DNA of 39,899 bases from Caulobacteraceae bacterium (GTDB taxonomy: Bacteria > Pseudomonadota > Alphaproteobacteria > Caulobacterales > Caulobacteraceae), in contig CANJME010000022.1 of NCBI GenBank assembly GCA_947475875.1, forward strand, positions 1 to 39,899, in the 5' to 3' direction. Numbering within the stretch: the stretch's first letter is position 1; each line of letters opens with the position of its first letter. The notes under the pieces are model-generated. The model had not been told where the DNA came from, searched no databases, and worked only from the letters and a program-made list of their open reading frames with translations. Positions 16,900 to 25,085 of the stretch are shown here, one piece after another. A program made the translations under genes and the position numbers.

Positions 16900-17310
16900 A
16901 TGACCAGTCTCATCGACGTGATGGCCGAACAACGCTCTGAATGGACTTCAGCAGGCAAAATCAGGGCCTGCCGTCTGCCCGGCGGCGTCGAGCTGGTTGT
17001 TGATGGGCTGACCACCCAGGGACGCTACTACAAGCCGCTGATCTATGAGTTTTTCCGCAAGGACTGGCGGGATTACCGGCCGGCGCACGGTGAATTCGAA
17101 GTCGACATTCTCATGGAATATCAAGGTGATCCACCTTGGCTTGACCTCGACAACCTGGCCAAGGCGATCCTTGACGGGCTGAAGGGCCACGTCTTTCACG
17201 ACGACTCCCAGGTCGCCCGCCTGTTGGTTCAGCGCCGGTCGGGCGAGCGCGAGCGGGTCACGGTGCGGGCGGATTTGAGGACAACTGCAGGGCCGGCAGC
17301 AGGGTCATGA
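16900..17310 (+). CDS. RusA-like Holliday junction resolvase
   Basis: A 136-residue protein carrying the RusA-family motif: WLDLDNLAKAILDGL (about 85-99), with further acidic residues in FHDDSQV (about 103-109). These Asp residues bind the catalytic metal in RusA, a dimeric Holliday junction endonuclease, mostly known from prophages. No phage genes adjoin it here, so it is probably a chromosomal member. The ATG at 16900 is the first that keeps only sequence following the upstream inverted repeat; no good Shine-Dalgarno is seen, and an ATG at 16921 is an alternative. The 3' end overlaps the convergent protease gene by 53 bp. Confidence 0.82.
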   Translation: MTSLIDVMAEQRSEWTSAGKIRACRLPGGVELVVDGLTTQGRYYKPLIYEFFRKDWRDYRPAHGEFEVDILMEYQGDPPWLDLDNLAKAILDGLKGHVFHDDSQVARLLVQRRSGERERVTVRADLRTTAGPAAGS

Positions 17311-18157
17311 TCTGCTCACCTACCGAGACCTGGGGCTCGGAAGACGGGGTCAGCGCCATCTCGGTCTCTCTTCGGGTGACGCAAGACTTGGTCAGCTCGG
17401 CCAGCACATCGAAGGTCGTGGCCCGGGGCAGTGATTCGAGCACACAGCCGTCGAAAAAGGTGTGCACGTCCTCTTCGCCGCAACCGAACGAGGTGCGATC
17501 TTCCCGCGCGGCCGTCATGATCATCCGGTTGGGAGCCGCCAGACCGGCGATGAAACTGCCGGAGAAGCAGGCCGACAGCAGCACGACCGTCGGGCGCGTC
17601 TCGCAAGTCTTTTCGAGCAACTGGTTGAGACCCTCAGGATCGAGATAGCCCTGCCCCATGACGATCATCCCGGGCTGACCGTGCGAGGTCAGGAAGAAGA
17701 CGCAGCCGCCCTTGGCCTGGGCTGTCACACGGGTCAGCTGATTGAGCAGGCTCATCGGACTGAGCGGTTCGGGCTTTTCCGGAGAGCTGGCGTGCAAACG
17801 GTCCATGGGCGAAAAATGCACGACGTTCGCGGGCTTGATCCCGGCGGCGACAAACGCCGCGCCGACGTCGCGGCGGCCGTTGTCGAACACCTCGGAGGCC
17901 ATGCCGGAATGGGCTCTGTAATCCCCCGAGACGAAAAACCCCGCCCAGTCCGCCAGAGGCGCGGGGGCCTGCCTGGACGCAGCCTTCGCGGGCGTCGCCG
18001 CCTTGGGTGCGGCTTTGGGCTGGGTCGCGGTCTTCGCCGCAACCGGGGCTGTCTTGACCGGCGCCTTCGCAGCGGCCTTCGGATCAGCGGCCCAGGCGCT
18101 GGTCAGGCATGCCATGACAGCCAGGCCCGTCATGATCAGGCAAATCCGTCGCAGCAC
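17258..18157 (-). CDS. Exported clan CD (C13-like) cysteine peptidase
   Basis: A 299-residue protein with a signal peptide ending near TSAWA (residue 23), then a Lys/Ala/Pro-rich linker (25-67) and a caspase-fold domain. The clan CD dyad is visible: H159 in FLTSHGQPG and C197 in LLSACFSGSF, each after a hydrophobic strand, matching the peptidase C13 (legumain-like) arrangement. Substrate and role are unknown. The GTG start at 18157 follows the thioesterase stop by 3 nt, with AAGGG upstream, so it is cotranscribed with sspB and the thioesterase. It overlaps the RusA-like gene tail to tail by 53 bp. Confidence 0.85.
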   Translation of the reverse strand: MLRRICLIMTGLAVMACLTSAWAADPKAAAKAPVKTAPVAAKTATQPKAAPKAATPAKAASRQAPAPLADWAGFFVSGDYRAHSGMASEVFDNGRRDVGAAFVAAGIKPANVVHFSPMDRLHASSPEKPEPLSPMSLLNQLTRVTAQAKGGCVFFLTSHGQPGMIVMGQGYLDPEGLNQLLEKTCETRPTVVLLSACFSGSFIAGLAAPNRMIMTAAREDRTSFGCGEEDVHTFFDGCVLESLPRATTFDVLAELTKSCVTRRETEMALTPSSEPQVSVGEQIMTLLPALQLSSNPPAP

Positions 18158-18160
18158 CCT

Positions 18161-18637
18161 CTAGCCCTTTTTGTAGTTCGAAAACGGAGTCGGGATCGCC
18201 GTCCCCGTGGCCTTGGCCAGCAGACGGCCGCCCTCATCGTAGAGCTCGCCCTCGGTGAAGGCGATGGTCCGCCCCCACTTCACCACGCGCCCCACCCCGC
18301 GCAGGGTTTCGGGCATGGCCGGGCGATAGAAGCTGGTCTTCATTTCCAGCGTGGGGGCCACACAGGTCATTTTCGAAGCCACCATGATCGATACGCTCAT
18401 CACTTCATCCAGCATGGCGCAGACATAGCCGCCCTGAACCTGCCCCATGGGATTGGCGAATTGCCGCAGGGGTTCGGCGGCGAACTGGGCCTCGACCAGC
18501 ATCTCGGCCTGGCGGACGGCAATCACGCGCACCCCCAGGGCGTCAGTGCCGGGTGGGCGGCGTTTCGCGTTCTGGAAGCGCGCAAGGATCTGCGCATCCG
18601 AAAGCTCGGCCTCGGCCACGCTGGCGATGTCAGTCAT
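18161..18637 (-). CDS. PaaI-family hotdog thioesterase
   Basis: A 158-residue hotdog-fold protein. The central part has the PaaI-type arrangement QVQGGYVCAMLDEVMS, in which the Gly-Gly turn and the acidic residue in the following helix form the active site; the usual His before Gly-Gly is Gln here. Later strands (TSFYRPAMPETLRGVGRVVK and EGELYDEGGRLLAKATGTAI) are typical. These enzymes hydrolyse acyl-CoA thioesters; the substrate is not predictable. The start overlaps the sspB stop by 4 bp. Confidence 0.9.
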   Translation of the reverse strand: MTDIASVAEAELSDAQILARFQNAKRRPPGTDALGVRVIAVRQAEMLVEAQFAAEPLRQFANPMGQVQGGYVCAMLDEVMSVSIMVASKMTCVAPTLEMKTSFYRPAMPETLRGVGRVVKWGRTIAFTEGELYDEGGRLLAKATGTAIPTPFSNYKKG

Positions 18638-19122
18638 TTCTTGCGGAACTGGTCGAGCGAAACGACCTTGGGTTCGTTGTCAGCGGCGGCCGTCTCGGCC
18701 GGTTCAGGCGCCGCCTTGACCCGCTTGGCGGGTTTCTTGTCGGCCTCGATGGCCGGGGCCTCGAACTGCAGCAGGAACTGCACCGAGGGATCGTAGAACC
18801 GCGTCACGGCGGCATAGGGAATGGACAGCTTCTTTGGATCGCCGCCGAACTTCAGCGTCACCGTGAAGAACGTCTCGCCGGGCGCGAGGTCCCAGTACTG
18901 GTGCTGCAGGACGATGGTCATCTCGTCCGGATATTTGCCCAGGATGTCGATCGGGCCCGAAACCCCCGGCGCTTCGGTCTTGAAGGTGATGTAGAAGTGG
19001 TGCGCGCCGGGCAGACCGCCGGGGGCCGCAGCGCGCTTTAAGGCCGCCTTGACCACGCCACGCAGAGCGTCCTGCGCCATGGCGTCGTAGCGCATCAGGT
19101 CCTGTGGCGTTTCGTCAGCCAT
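18634..19122 (-). CDS. sspB: SspB-type adaptor for the ClpXP protease
   Basis: A 162-residue alphaproteobacterial SspB. The folded peptide-binding domain (about 10-125) includes HHFYITFKTEAPGVSGP and the segment LSIPYAAVTRFYDPSVQFLL. After a flexible Ala/Pro/Glu-rich linker comes the C-terminal ClpX-binding tail VVSLDQFRKK. SspB dimers catch ssrA-tagged proteins and hand them to ClpXP. It is first in an apparent operon with a thioesterase and a periplasmic peptidase, and is divergent from acuI. Known CtrA degradation uses CpdR/RcdA/PopA rather than SspB, so no direct link to ctrA is claimed. Confidence 0.95.
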   Translation of the reverse strand: MADETPQDLMRYDAMAQDALRGVVKAALKRAAAPGGLPGAHHFYITFKTEAPGVSGPIDILGKYPDEMTIVLQHQYWDLAPGETFFTVTLKFGGDPKKLSIPYAAVTRFYDPSVQFLLQFEAPAIEADKKPAKRVKAAPEPAETAAADNEPKVVSLDQFRKK

Positions 19123-19193
19123 ACGCGTCTGCCCCTACTCCTTGGCCAGACCCTAGACCGGGAATGCGAAGACGCAAAGACGGGAGTCTTGTG

Positions 19194-19205
19194 TTGTGAT
19201 CACAA
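19194..19205. promoter_or_regulatory. Perfect palindrome TTGTGATCACAA in the sspB-acuI divergent region
   Basis: A 12-bp perfect palindrome 40 bp upstream of the acuI-type gene and about 70 bp upstream of sspB. Its TGTGA/TCACA halves look like CRP/FNR half sites but abut without the 4-6-bp spacer, so it is more likely an operator for another dimeric regulator. Confidence 0.4.
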
Positions 19206-19244
19206 AGCGACTTTGAGTGCGGCAAAATCTTCTGGAGCAAGCTC

Positions 19245-20243
19245 ATGTCCGACACCTTCCGCGCCATCCGACTGACCAAAACCGAGGCTGGGGCGACTAT
19301 CGCCGAACTCGCCGACCTGACGGCGGCCGATCTGATGGACGGCGATGTCACCGTGCGGGTCGACTATTCGACGCTGAACTACAAGGACGGCCTGGCCTTG
19401 ACCGGCAAGGCCCCGGTGGTGCGCGTGTGGCCGCTGATTCCGGGGATTGACTTCGCCGGCCACGTGGAAGCCTCGTCGCACCCGTCTTTCGCGCCGGGCG
19501 ACAGAGTGATCCTCAATGGCTTCGGTGTCGGCGAGTCCTGGCACGGCGGCTTCGCGCAAGTCGCCCGGGTCAAGGGTGACTGGCTGATCAAGGCCCCCGA
19601 CGCCATCGACAACGCCCGGGCCATGGCCATCGGCACGGCCGGCTACACGGCGATGCTGTGCGTCATGGCCTTGGAAAACCATGGCCTCACCCCTGATCGC
19701 GGCGACATCATCGTCACCGGGGCTGCGGGCGGCGTGGGTTCAGTGGCGGTCGCTATCCTGGCCAAAATTGGCTACCGGGTCATCGCCTCGACTGGCCGGG
19801 TGGAGAGCGAAGGCGACTATCTGAAGAAGCTGGGCGCGGCCGAAGTCATCGACCGGGCGGAATTGTCGGCCCCCGGCCGGCCACTGGGCAAGGAACGCTG
19901 GGCGGGCGGCGTCGACGCCGTTGGCAGCCACACGCTCGCCAATGTACTGGCCCAGACCAGATATTCCGGCTGTGTGGCGGCCTGCGGCCTGGCCCAGGGC
20001 ATGGATCTGCCGGCCTCGGTGGCTCCGTTCATTCTGCGCAATGTCACCCTGGCGGGGGTCGATTCCGTCATGCGCTCCATCGCTGACCGCAAACAGGCGT
20101 GGGCGAGGCTCGCCACCGATCTTGATCTTGGCCTGCTCGATTCCATGACCGAGCGCGTCGGCATCTCGGAGGTCATCGGTCTCGGCGACAAGATCATCGC
20201 CGGCCAGGTGCGCGGACGCGTCGTCGTCGACGTCAACGCCTAG
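19245..20243 (+). CDS. acuI: Zinc-less MDR reductase, acrylyl-CoA reductase (AcuI/YhdH) family
   Basis: A 332-residue medium-chain dehydrogenase/reductase. It opens with [12 protein letters not shown] and has the family segments [25 protein letters not shown] and WHGGFAQ. The NADPH-binding Rossmann motif is [18 protein letters not shown] (about 160). The AcuI/YhdH group reduces acryloyl-CoA to propionyl-CoA with NADPH, detoxifying acrylate from DMSP or 3-hydroxypropionate metabolism; some members were named quinone oxidoreductases. GGAG lies 8 nt before the ATG. It is divergent from sspB and converges on a tetR gene 9 bp away. Exact substrate is inferred from family only. Confidence 0.88.
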   Translation: MSDTFRAIRLTKTEAGATIAELADLTAADLMDGDVTVRVDYSTLNYKDGLALTGKAPVVRVWPLIPGIDFAGHVEASSHPSFAPGDRVILNGFGVGESWHGGFAQVARVKGDWLIKAPDAIDNARAMAIGTAGYTAMLCVMALENHGLTPDRGDIIVTGAAGGVGSVAVAILAKIGYRVIASTGRVESEGDYLKKLGAAEVIDRAELSAPGRPLGKERWAGGVDAVGSHTLANVLAQTRYSGCVAACGLAQGMDLPASVAPFILRNVTLAGVDSVMRSIADRKQAWARLATDLDLGLLDSMTERVGISEVIGLGDKIIAGQVRGRVVVDVNA

Positions 20244-20252
20244 ACTGTCCCT

Positions 20253-20822
20253 CTAAGCATCGCGCCCATAGAGCGTCGCCGTCAGGCCCTGCGCGGCGAG
20301 CCGCAGGGTCTGGCTAAGCTGTTCTGGGCTTGCCGCGGTCTGGGCGGCGATCCAGGCCTGGATCAGACCGAGCTGGGATTCCGCGATCATGGCGGAAACC
20401 AGCTTGAGCGCCGCCGGCGCCCGGCGGCCGGAGCGCTGTTCAATCATGGCCAGGCGCTCGGCCAGGCGCTCGGCCAATTCACGCGAGATGTAAGCCCGGG
20501 TCGATCCACCCGATAGCAGCACGCGGCCCGCTCGCCGGTTGGTCCAAAAAATGCCGAGCCAGTCTTCCAGAAACTGGGTGTGCGGCCCGGCGCTGACGAT
20601 ATCGGCCAGGGCCTCGAAGCCACCGTCCATGACGGCGGTCAGGATGTCATCCTTGTTGGAATAGTGCTGGTAAAAGGTCGAGCGGCCGACGTCCGCCTTC
20701 TCGATGACGTCCGAGATGGTGATGGTGTCGTATTCCCGCTCAGCTACCAGGCCCATAAAGGCCTGGGTCAGGGCAGTACGGGTGCGCGCCACGCGGCGGT
20801 CTTCAACGGCGTCTTCGCTCAC
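20253..20822 (-). CDS. TetR-family transcriptional regulator
   Basis: A 189-residue TetR-type repressor. The N-terminal HTH reads ALTQAFMGLVAEREYDTITI, then SDVIEKADVGRSTFYQHYSN, with the classic G-(R/V)-ST-FY-H-(Y/F) recognition helix end. The C-terminal all-helical domain should bind a ligand and form the dimer. I chose the GTG at 20822 because a strong AGGAGG lies 4 nt upstream; an upstream ATG at 20858 would add 12 residues without an obvious site. A 12-bp direct repeat encodes AERLAERLA. The target is unknown; the palindrome near acuI is a candidate. Confidence 0.92.
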   Translation of the reverse strand: MSEDAVEDRRVARTRTALTQAFMGLVAEREYDTITISDVIEKADVGRSTFYQHYSNKDDILTAVMDGGFEALADIVSAGPHTQFLEDWLGIFWTNRRAGRVLLSGGSTRAYISRELAERLAERLAMIEQRSGRRAPAALKLVSAMIAESQLGLIQAWIAAQTAASPEQLSQTLRLAAQGLTATLYGRDA

Positions 20823-20904
20823 CGGTCCTCCTGAGAAAACTTCGGTCAAGCTCCCCATAAGGGGGAATCCGCCGCGACCGTCCGCAATTCTGCGTCAACG
20901 GCCA

Positions 20905-20930
20905 TGATCTCGGCTTTCGCCGGGATGACG
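20905..20930. repeat. Intergenic hairpin repeat after clpB
   Basis: On the minus strand this reads CGTCATCCCGGCGAAAGCCG followed by AGAT. ATCCCGGC and GCCGAGAT pair around a GAAA tetraloop with one wobble pair. This matches a very common intergenic repeat of alphaproteobacteria. It lies just after the clpB stop, between clpB and the tetR start, and may act as a transcription or mRNA end signal. Confidence 0.65.
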
Positions 20931-20940
20931 GGCGTCGCCG

Positions 20941-23520
20941 TCAGTGCACCCGCGCCTTGCCGATGGTGAGGCCGTCTTCGCCGCCTGAGACCTCGATGAC
21001 GCTGCCGTCGGCGAGCTCGCCGGCCAGCAGTTTGCGGGCGATGGGATCGACCAGTTCCTTCTGGATGACGCGTTTCAGCGGCCGGGCCCCATAGACCGGG
21101 TCATAGCCCTTGTCGGCCAGCCAGTTCACCGCGCCGGCGTCGAGGGCGATGCTCATCCGCCTGTCGGCCAGCAGCTTTTCGAGCCGTGAAAGCTGGATCT
21201 TGACGATGGCGTCCATGTTCCCGCGGGACAGGCGCTTGAAGAGGATGATCTCGTCAATACGGTTGAGGAACTCGGGCCGGAAGTGGCGGCGAACCGCGTC
21301 CATGACCATGGGCCGCACGCCCTCGACATCGTCGCCCTCTTCCTGGGCGGCGAGATATTCCGAACCCAGGTTGGAGGTCATGATGATCAGGGTGTTGCGG
21401 AAATCCACCGTCCGCCCCTGCCCGTCGGTCAGGCGGCCGTCGTCGAGCACCTGCAGCAGCACGTTGAAGACATCAGGGTGGGCTTTCTCGACCTCGTCGA
21501 ACAGCACCACCTGATAGGGCCGGCGGCGCACGGCTTCGGTCAGGCCGCCGCCTTCGTCGTAACCCACATAGCCCGGAGGCGCGCCGATCAGGCGGCTGAC
21601 CGAGTGCTTTTCCATATATTCCGACATGTCGATGCGGGTGATGGCCGCCTCGTCGTCGAACAGGAATTCGGCCAGGGCCTTGGTCAGTTCGGTCTTGCCG
21701 ACGCCCGTGGGGCCCAGGAACAGGAACGAGCCGATCGGACGGTTCGGGTCCTTAAGGCCGGCGCGAGCCCGGCGCACAGCGTCGGAGACGGCGGCCAGCG
21801 CCTCGTCCTGGCCGACCACGCGGCCGTGCAGGGATTGCTCCATGGAGAGCAGCTTTTCCCGCTCGCCCTCCAGCATCTTTTCGACCGGCACGCCGGTCCA
21901 CCGCGAGACGACGGAGGCGATCTGTTCGGCATCAACCACTTCGGGCGTCATGGCGTCTTCGTCCACGACATCGGCTTCGGCCAGGCGCTTTTCGAGGCCG
22001 GGGATTTCGCCGTACTGGATCTGGCCGGCGCGGGCGAAGTCGCCGCGACGCTGGGCATCGGCGAGTTCGGCGCGCAGCCGCTCCAGCGCTTCGCGGGCCT
22101 GGGCCGATGAGGTGAGCTTTTCCTTCTCCGCCTTCCAGCGGGCAGTCATTTCGGCGGACTGGGGCTCAAGGTCCGAGATTTCGGTTTCGAGCTTTTCAAG
22201 GCGCTGTTTGGACGCCTCGTCCTTTTCCTTGCGCAGGGCTTCACGCTCGATCTTCAGCTGCACGAGGCGCCGGTCGATCTCGTCCAGTTCCTCGGGCTTG
22301 GAATCCACCGCCATGCGCACGCGGCTCGATGCCTCGTCGATCAGGTCGATGGCTTTGTCGGGCAGGAAACGGTCGGTGATGTAGCGGTTGGAGAGCGTGG
22401 CGGCCGCGACGATGGCGGCGTCGGAAATCCGCACACCGTGGTGGACCTCGTACTTTTCCTTCAGGCCGCGCAGGATCGAGACGGTGTCTTCAACAGTCGG
22501 CTCGCCCACGAACACCGCCTGGAAACGGCGAGCCAGCGCGGCGTCTTTTTCGATGTGCTTGCGGTACTCGTCCAGGGTCGTGGCGCCCACGCAATGCAGT
22601 TCGCCGCGCGCCAGGGCCGGTTTGAGCAGGTTCGAGGCGTCCATCGCCCCGTCCGTTTTGCCGGCGCCGACGAGAGTGTGCATCTCGTCGATGAAGAGCA
22701 CGATCTGGCCCTCGGCGGCGGTCACCTCGTTGATCACCGCCTTCAGCCGTTCCTCGAATTCGCCGCGGTATTTGGCGCCGGCGATCAGCGAGCCCATGTC
22801 GAGGGCGAGCAATTGCTTGTCTTTCAAAGATTCAGGCACGTCGCCGTTTATGATGCGAAGTGCGAGGCCTTCGACGATGGCGGTCTTGCCGACGCCAGGC
22901 TCGCCGATCAGCACGGGGTTGTTCTTGGTGCGGCGCGCCAGCACCTGGATGGTGCGGCGGATTTCCTCATCGCGGCCGATGACCGGATCAAGCTTGCCGT
23001 CGCGCGCCGCCTGGGTGAGATCCCGCGAATAGCGTTTGAGGGCGTCGTAACCCTCTTCGGCTGAGGCGCTGTCGGCAGTCTTGCCTTTGCGCACGCCCCT
23101 GGCGGCTTCTTCCAGGCCCTTGGCGGTGGCGCCGGCCTTTTTCAGCGCGTCGGAGGCGTCTCCGCCGTCCTTGGCGATGGCCCAGAGCAGTCGCTCGGTG
23201 GTGACAAAGGCGTCACCCTCTTTCTTGGCGGCTTCCTCGGCGGCGGCGAACACGCGCGCCGCCTCGGGCTTCATGTAGAGCTGACCAGAGCCGCCCTCGA
23301 CCCTGGGGGCCTTGGAGAGCACGCCCTCGACCTGGGCCATCGCCTCTTCGGGCCGGCCGCCGGCCGTGGTGATCAGGGCCCTGGCGAGCCCGTCCTTTTC
23401 CTCGAGCAGGACCTTGAGCAAATGCTCGGGCCCCAGCTGCTGGTGACCGCGCGCAAGGGCGAGGGACTGGGCCGACTGGATCGCCTGTTTGGCGCGATCG
23501 GAATAGAGTTCGATATTCAT
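20941..23520 (-). CDS. clpB: ATP-dependent disaggregase ClpB
   Basis: An 859-residue ClpB (E. coli has 857). The N-terminal domain has repeats beginning [17 protein letters not shown]. Walker A1 is [13 protein letters not shown] and the first Walker B is [14 protein letters not shown]. The coiled-coil middle domain (about 400-530) follows, then the second AAA module with [14 protein letters not shown] and [13 protein letters not shown]. Its MNIELYSDR start at 23520 is the conserved one; 17 residues upstream in frame are not part of the family. ClpB works with DnaK to pull proteins out of aggregates after heat stress. No convincing sigma-32 promoter was found in the repeat-rich upstream gap. 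Confidence 0.98.
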   Translation of the reverse strand: MNIELYSDRAKQAIQSAQSLALARGHQQLGPEHLLKVLLEEKDGLARALITTAGGRPEEAMAQVEGVLSKAPRVEGGSGQLYMKPEAARVFAAAEEAAKKEGDAFVTTERLLWAIAKDGGDASDALKKAGATAKGLEEAARGVRKGKTADSASAEEGYDALKRYSRDLTQAARDGKLDPVIGRDEEIRRTIQVLARRTKNNPVLIGEPGVGKTAIVEGLALRIINGDVPESLKDKQLLALDMGSLIAGAKYRGEFEERLKAVINEVTAAEGQIVLFIDEMHTLVGAGKTDGAMDASNLLKPALARGELHCVGATTLDEYRKHIEKDAALARRFQAVFVGEPTVEDTVSILRGLKEKYEVHHGVRISDAAIVAAATLSNRYITDRFLPDKAIDLIDEASSRVRMAVDSKPEELDEIDRRLVQLKIEREALRKEKDEASKQRLEKLETEISDLEPQSAEMTARWKAEKEKLTSSAQAREALERLRAELADAQRRGDFARAGQIQYGEIPGLEKRLAEADVVDEDAMTPEVVDAEQIASVVSRWTGVPVEKMLEGEREKLLSMEQSLHGRVVGQDEALAAVSDAVRRARAGLKDPNRPIGSFLFLGPTGVGKTELTKALAEFLFDDEAAITRIDMSEYMEKHSVSRLIGAPPGYVGYDEGGGLTEAVRRRPYQVVLFDEVEKAHPDVFNVLLQVLDDGRLTDGQGRTVDFRNTLIIMTSNLGSEYLAAQEEGDDVEGVRPMVMDAVRRHFRPEFLNRIDEIILFKRLSRGNMDAIVKIQLSRLEKLLADRRMSIALDAGAVNWLADKGYDPVYGARPLKRVIQKELVDPIARKLLAGELADGSVIEVSGGEDGLTIGKARVH

Positions 23521-23609
23521 GATGGTCCCGATATGGCGACGTTTTCGCGAAGCTGCCTTGATCAAGCACAACTCGCGCCGCTCGGGATGTAGGTGTGGCG
23601 ATCAGGCCA

Positions 23610-23733
23610 CACAAGGCTCACCTCCCCCATCAAAATGGGGGAGGCGCCACAAAGTGGCGAGAGGGCGAGCACCATCCATGGGGCGTGGGGTTCGCCCCTC
23701 CGACCCTTCGGGTCTGCCTCCCCGTAAACGGCG
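23610..23733. repeat. Mosaic of tandem hairpin repeats between clpB and a serine hydrolase gene
   Basis: The 216-bp gap upstream of clpB holds a chain of stem-loops. These are CCTCCCCCA-N6-TGGGGGAGG (23621-23644, perfect 9 bp), CGCCAC-AAA-GTGGCG (23645-23659, perfect 6 bp), GACCC-TTC-GGGTC (about 23700-23712), and an imperfect GCCTCCCCGT/ACGGCGAGGC at the right end. This resembles REP/BIME-type elements common in Caulobacter relatives. No ORF of interest is present in the gap. Confidence 0.75.
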
Positions 23734-23736
23734 AGG

Positions 23737-25026
23737 CTAGGCCTTGATAATCCCCAGCGCCTGGAAGTCCTTGTAGGCCGCCTCACGCAACGGGCGGTGG
23801 ATATTGGTCCCGCCCTGGATCTGCACCATGCCGACGACGCTGACCTTGTGGACCGGATCGACCCACATGGTGGTGCCGGCCGCGCCGTCCCAGCCGTAGG
23901 TCCCCGCCCCTTCGCCGGCCGGGGAAGCCGCGCCCAGCACCTGGACCGCGACGCCGAAGCCGTTGCCGGCGCCGGGCGAAGTTCCGGCGGTGGGGATCGT
24001 TGCGCTGCCCATGTGGTTGGTGCGGAAGGCCTGCACGGTCTCGGCCTTGAGCACCTTGGCTCTGCCCAGCGTGCCCCCGTTCATCAGCATCTGGCAGAAC
24101 TTGACATAGTCCTGCGCCGTCGAGGTGAGGCCGCCGCCGCCCGAGGGCAGGTCGCGGTCGCGGCTGAAGGAGCTGTTCTTGCGATCGTCATTGGCCGTGA
24201 GGGTTCCACCCCGGCCGGCATAGACGCTGGTCAAACGGTCTTTCTTCGAACCCATGACCACGAAGTCGGTATCGGTCATGCCGAGCGGATCAAGGATGAC
24301 CTGCTTCATATAGTCGTAAAACGGCATGCCCGAGGCGCGCTGGATGACCAGGCCCATCAGATCAAGACCCACCGAATACTCGAACCGGGCGCCGGGGTCG
24401 GCGTTCAGCGGCAGGGTCGCGAGTCTGCGCCCAAACGTCTCCAGATCTCGCGCCGGCGGATAGACGTCCGTAGGCCGCACCTTGGTCGCGGCCACAGTGC
24501 GCCCGCCGGCGCCCAGGCCATAGCTGTTGTATGCCGCCGCCAGCGGCCCCTGGCCGATGCCGTAGGATAGCCCCGAGGTGTGGGTCACCAGGTGACGCAT
24601 CAGAATCGGGCCTGACGCAGGCCGTGTGGTTTCAAGATTGCCGTTCAACATCACCTTGGGATTGGCGAACTCGGGCAGGATGTCAGCGATCGGCTGGTCG
24701 AGCTTGAGGACGCCGCGTTCGACCAGGGTCATGAAAGTCGCGCCGGTAACCGGCTTGGACATCGAATAGACGCGGAAGATGCTGGCCGGCCCCGCCGCGA
24801 TATCGGCGTCGAGCGCCAGGTTGCCCTTGGAAAGGAATTCCGCCGGCCGGTTACCGACCGCGATGGCGACCACGCAATCGGCCAGCTGTTTGCCGTCGAC
24901 ATATTTGTCGAGGAAGGCCTGGACGTTGGTGTAGCGGGTCTTGGCGAAGGCCAGTGATGGCGCGGCCGCCAGTAAGCCGATCCCGGCCAGCAGGGCGCGG
25001 CGATCGAGATTGAAGGTATCGGACAT
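23737..25026 (-). CDS. Exported serine hydrolase of the beta-lactamase (class C / EstB-like) family
   Basis: A 429-residue protein with a Tat-like signal (LDRRALLAGIGLLAAAPSLA). The penicillin-binding fold nucleophile is S88 in the S-x-x-K motif (YSMSKPV, 88-91). A Tyr motif lies in FEYSVGLDLMGLVI, and HTSGLSYG is the typical beta-lactamase-family turn. Such proteins may be esterases, D-amino peptidases or carboxypeptidases, and most are not true beta-lactamases. The ATG at 25026 follows a 12-bp palindrome. It shares strand with clpB and DUF4167 but is separated from clpB by hairpin repeats, so it is probably its own unit. Confidence 0.9.
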   Translation of the reverse strand: MSDTFNLDRRALLAGIGLLAAAPSLAFAKTRYTNVQAFLDKYVDGKQLADCVVAIAVGNRPAEFLSKGNLALDADIAAGPASIFRVYSMSKPVTGATFMTLVERGVLKLDQPIADILPEFANPKVMLNGNLETTRPASGPILMRHLVTHTSGLSYGIGQGPLAAAYNSYGLGAGGRTVAATKVRPTDVYPPARDLETFGRRLATLPLNADPGARFEYSVGLDLMGLVIQRASGMPFYDYMKQVILDPLGMTDTDFVVMGSKKDRLTSVYAGRGGTLTANDDRKNSSFSRDRDLPSGGGGLTSTAQDYVKFCQMLMNGGTLGRAKVLKAETVQAFRTNHMGSATIPTAGTSPGAGNGFGVAVQVLGAASPAGEGAGTYGWDGAAGTTMWVDPVHKVSVVGMVQIQGGTNIHRPLREAAYKDFQALGIIKA

Positions 25027-25058
25027 CGGTGTCTCCCCGGACTTTTATGGTTGAGGGA

Positions 25059-25070
25059 GAGCTTAAGCTC
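25059..25070. promoter_or_regulatory. Perfect palindrome GAGCTTAAGCTC upstream of the serine hydrolase
   Basis: A 12-bp perfect palindrome 33 bp upstream of the hydrolase ATG, in the 59-bp gap after the DUF4167 stop. The position suits an operator or a short 5' UTR hairpin. No regulator assigned. Confidence 0.35.
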
Positions 25071-25085
25071 AGGCGGTGCGGTTTC

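Noticed and set aside
16900-17310. RusA-like gene as part of a prophage
   Set aside because: No integrase, portal, terminase or other phage gene and no attachment site was seen within several kb on either side.
23521-23570. Possible sigma-32 promoter of clpB (CTTGATC ... CCATAT)
   Set aside because: The distance between the two elements is about 23 nt, well beyond the usual 13-17, so it was not called even though clpB is normally heat-induced.
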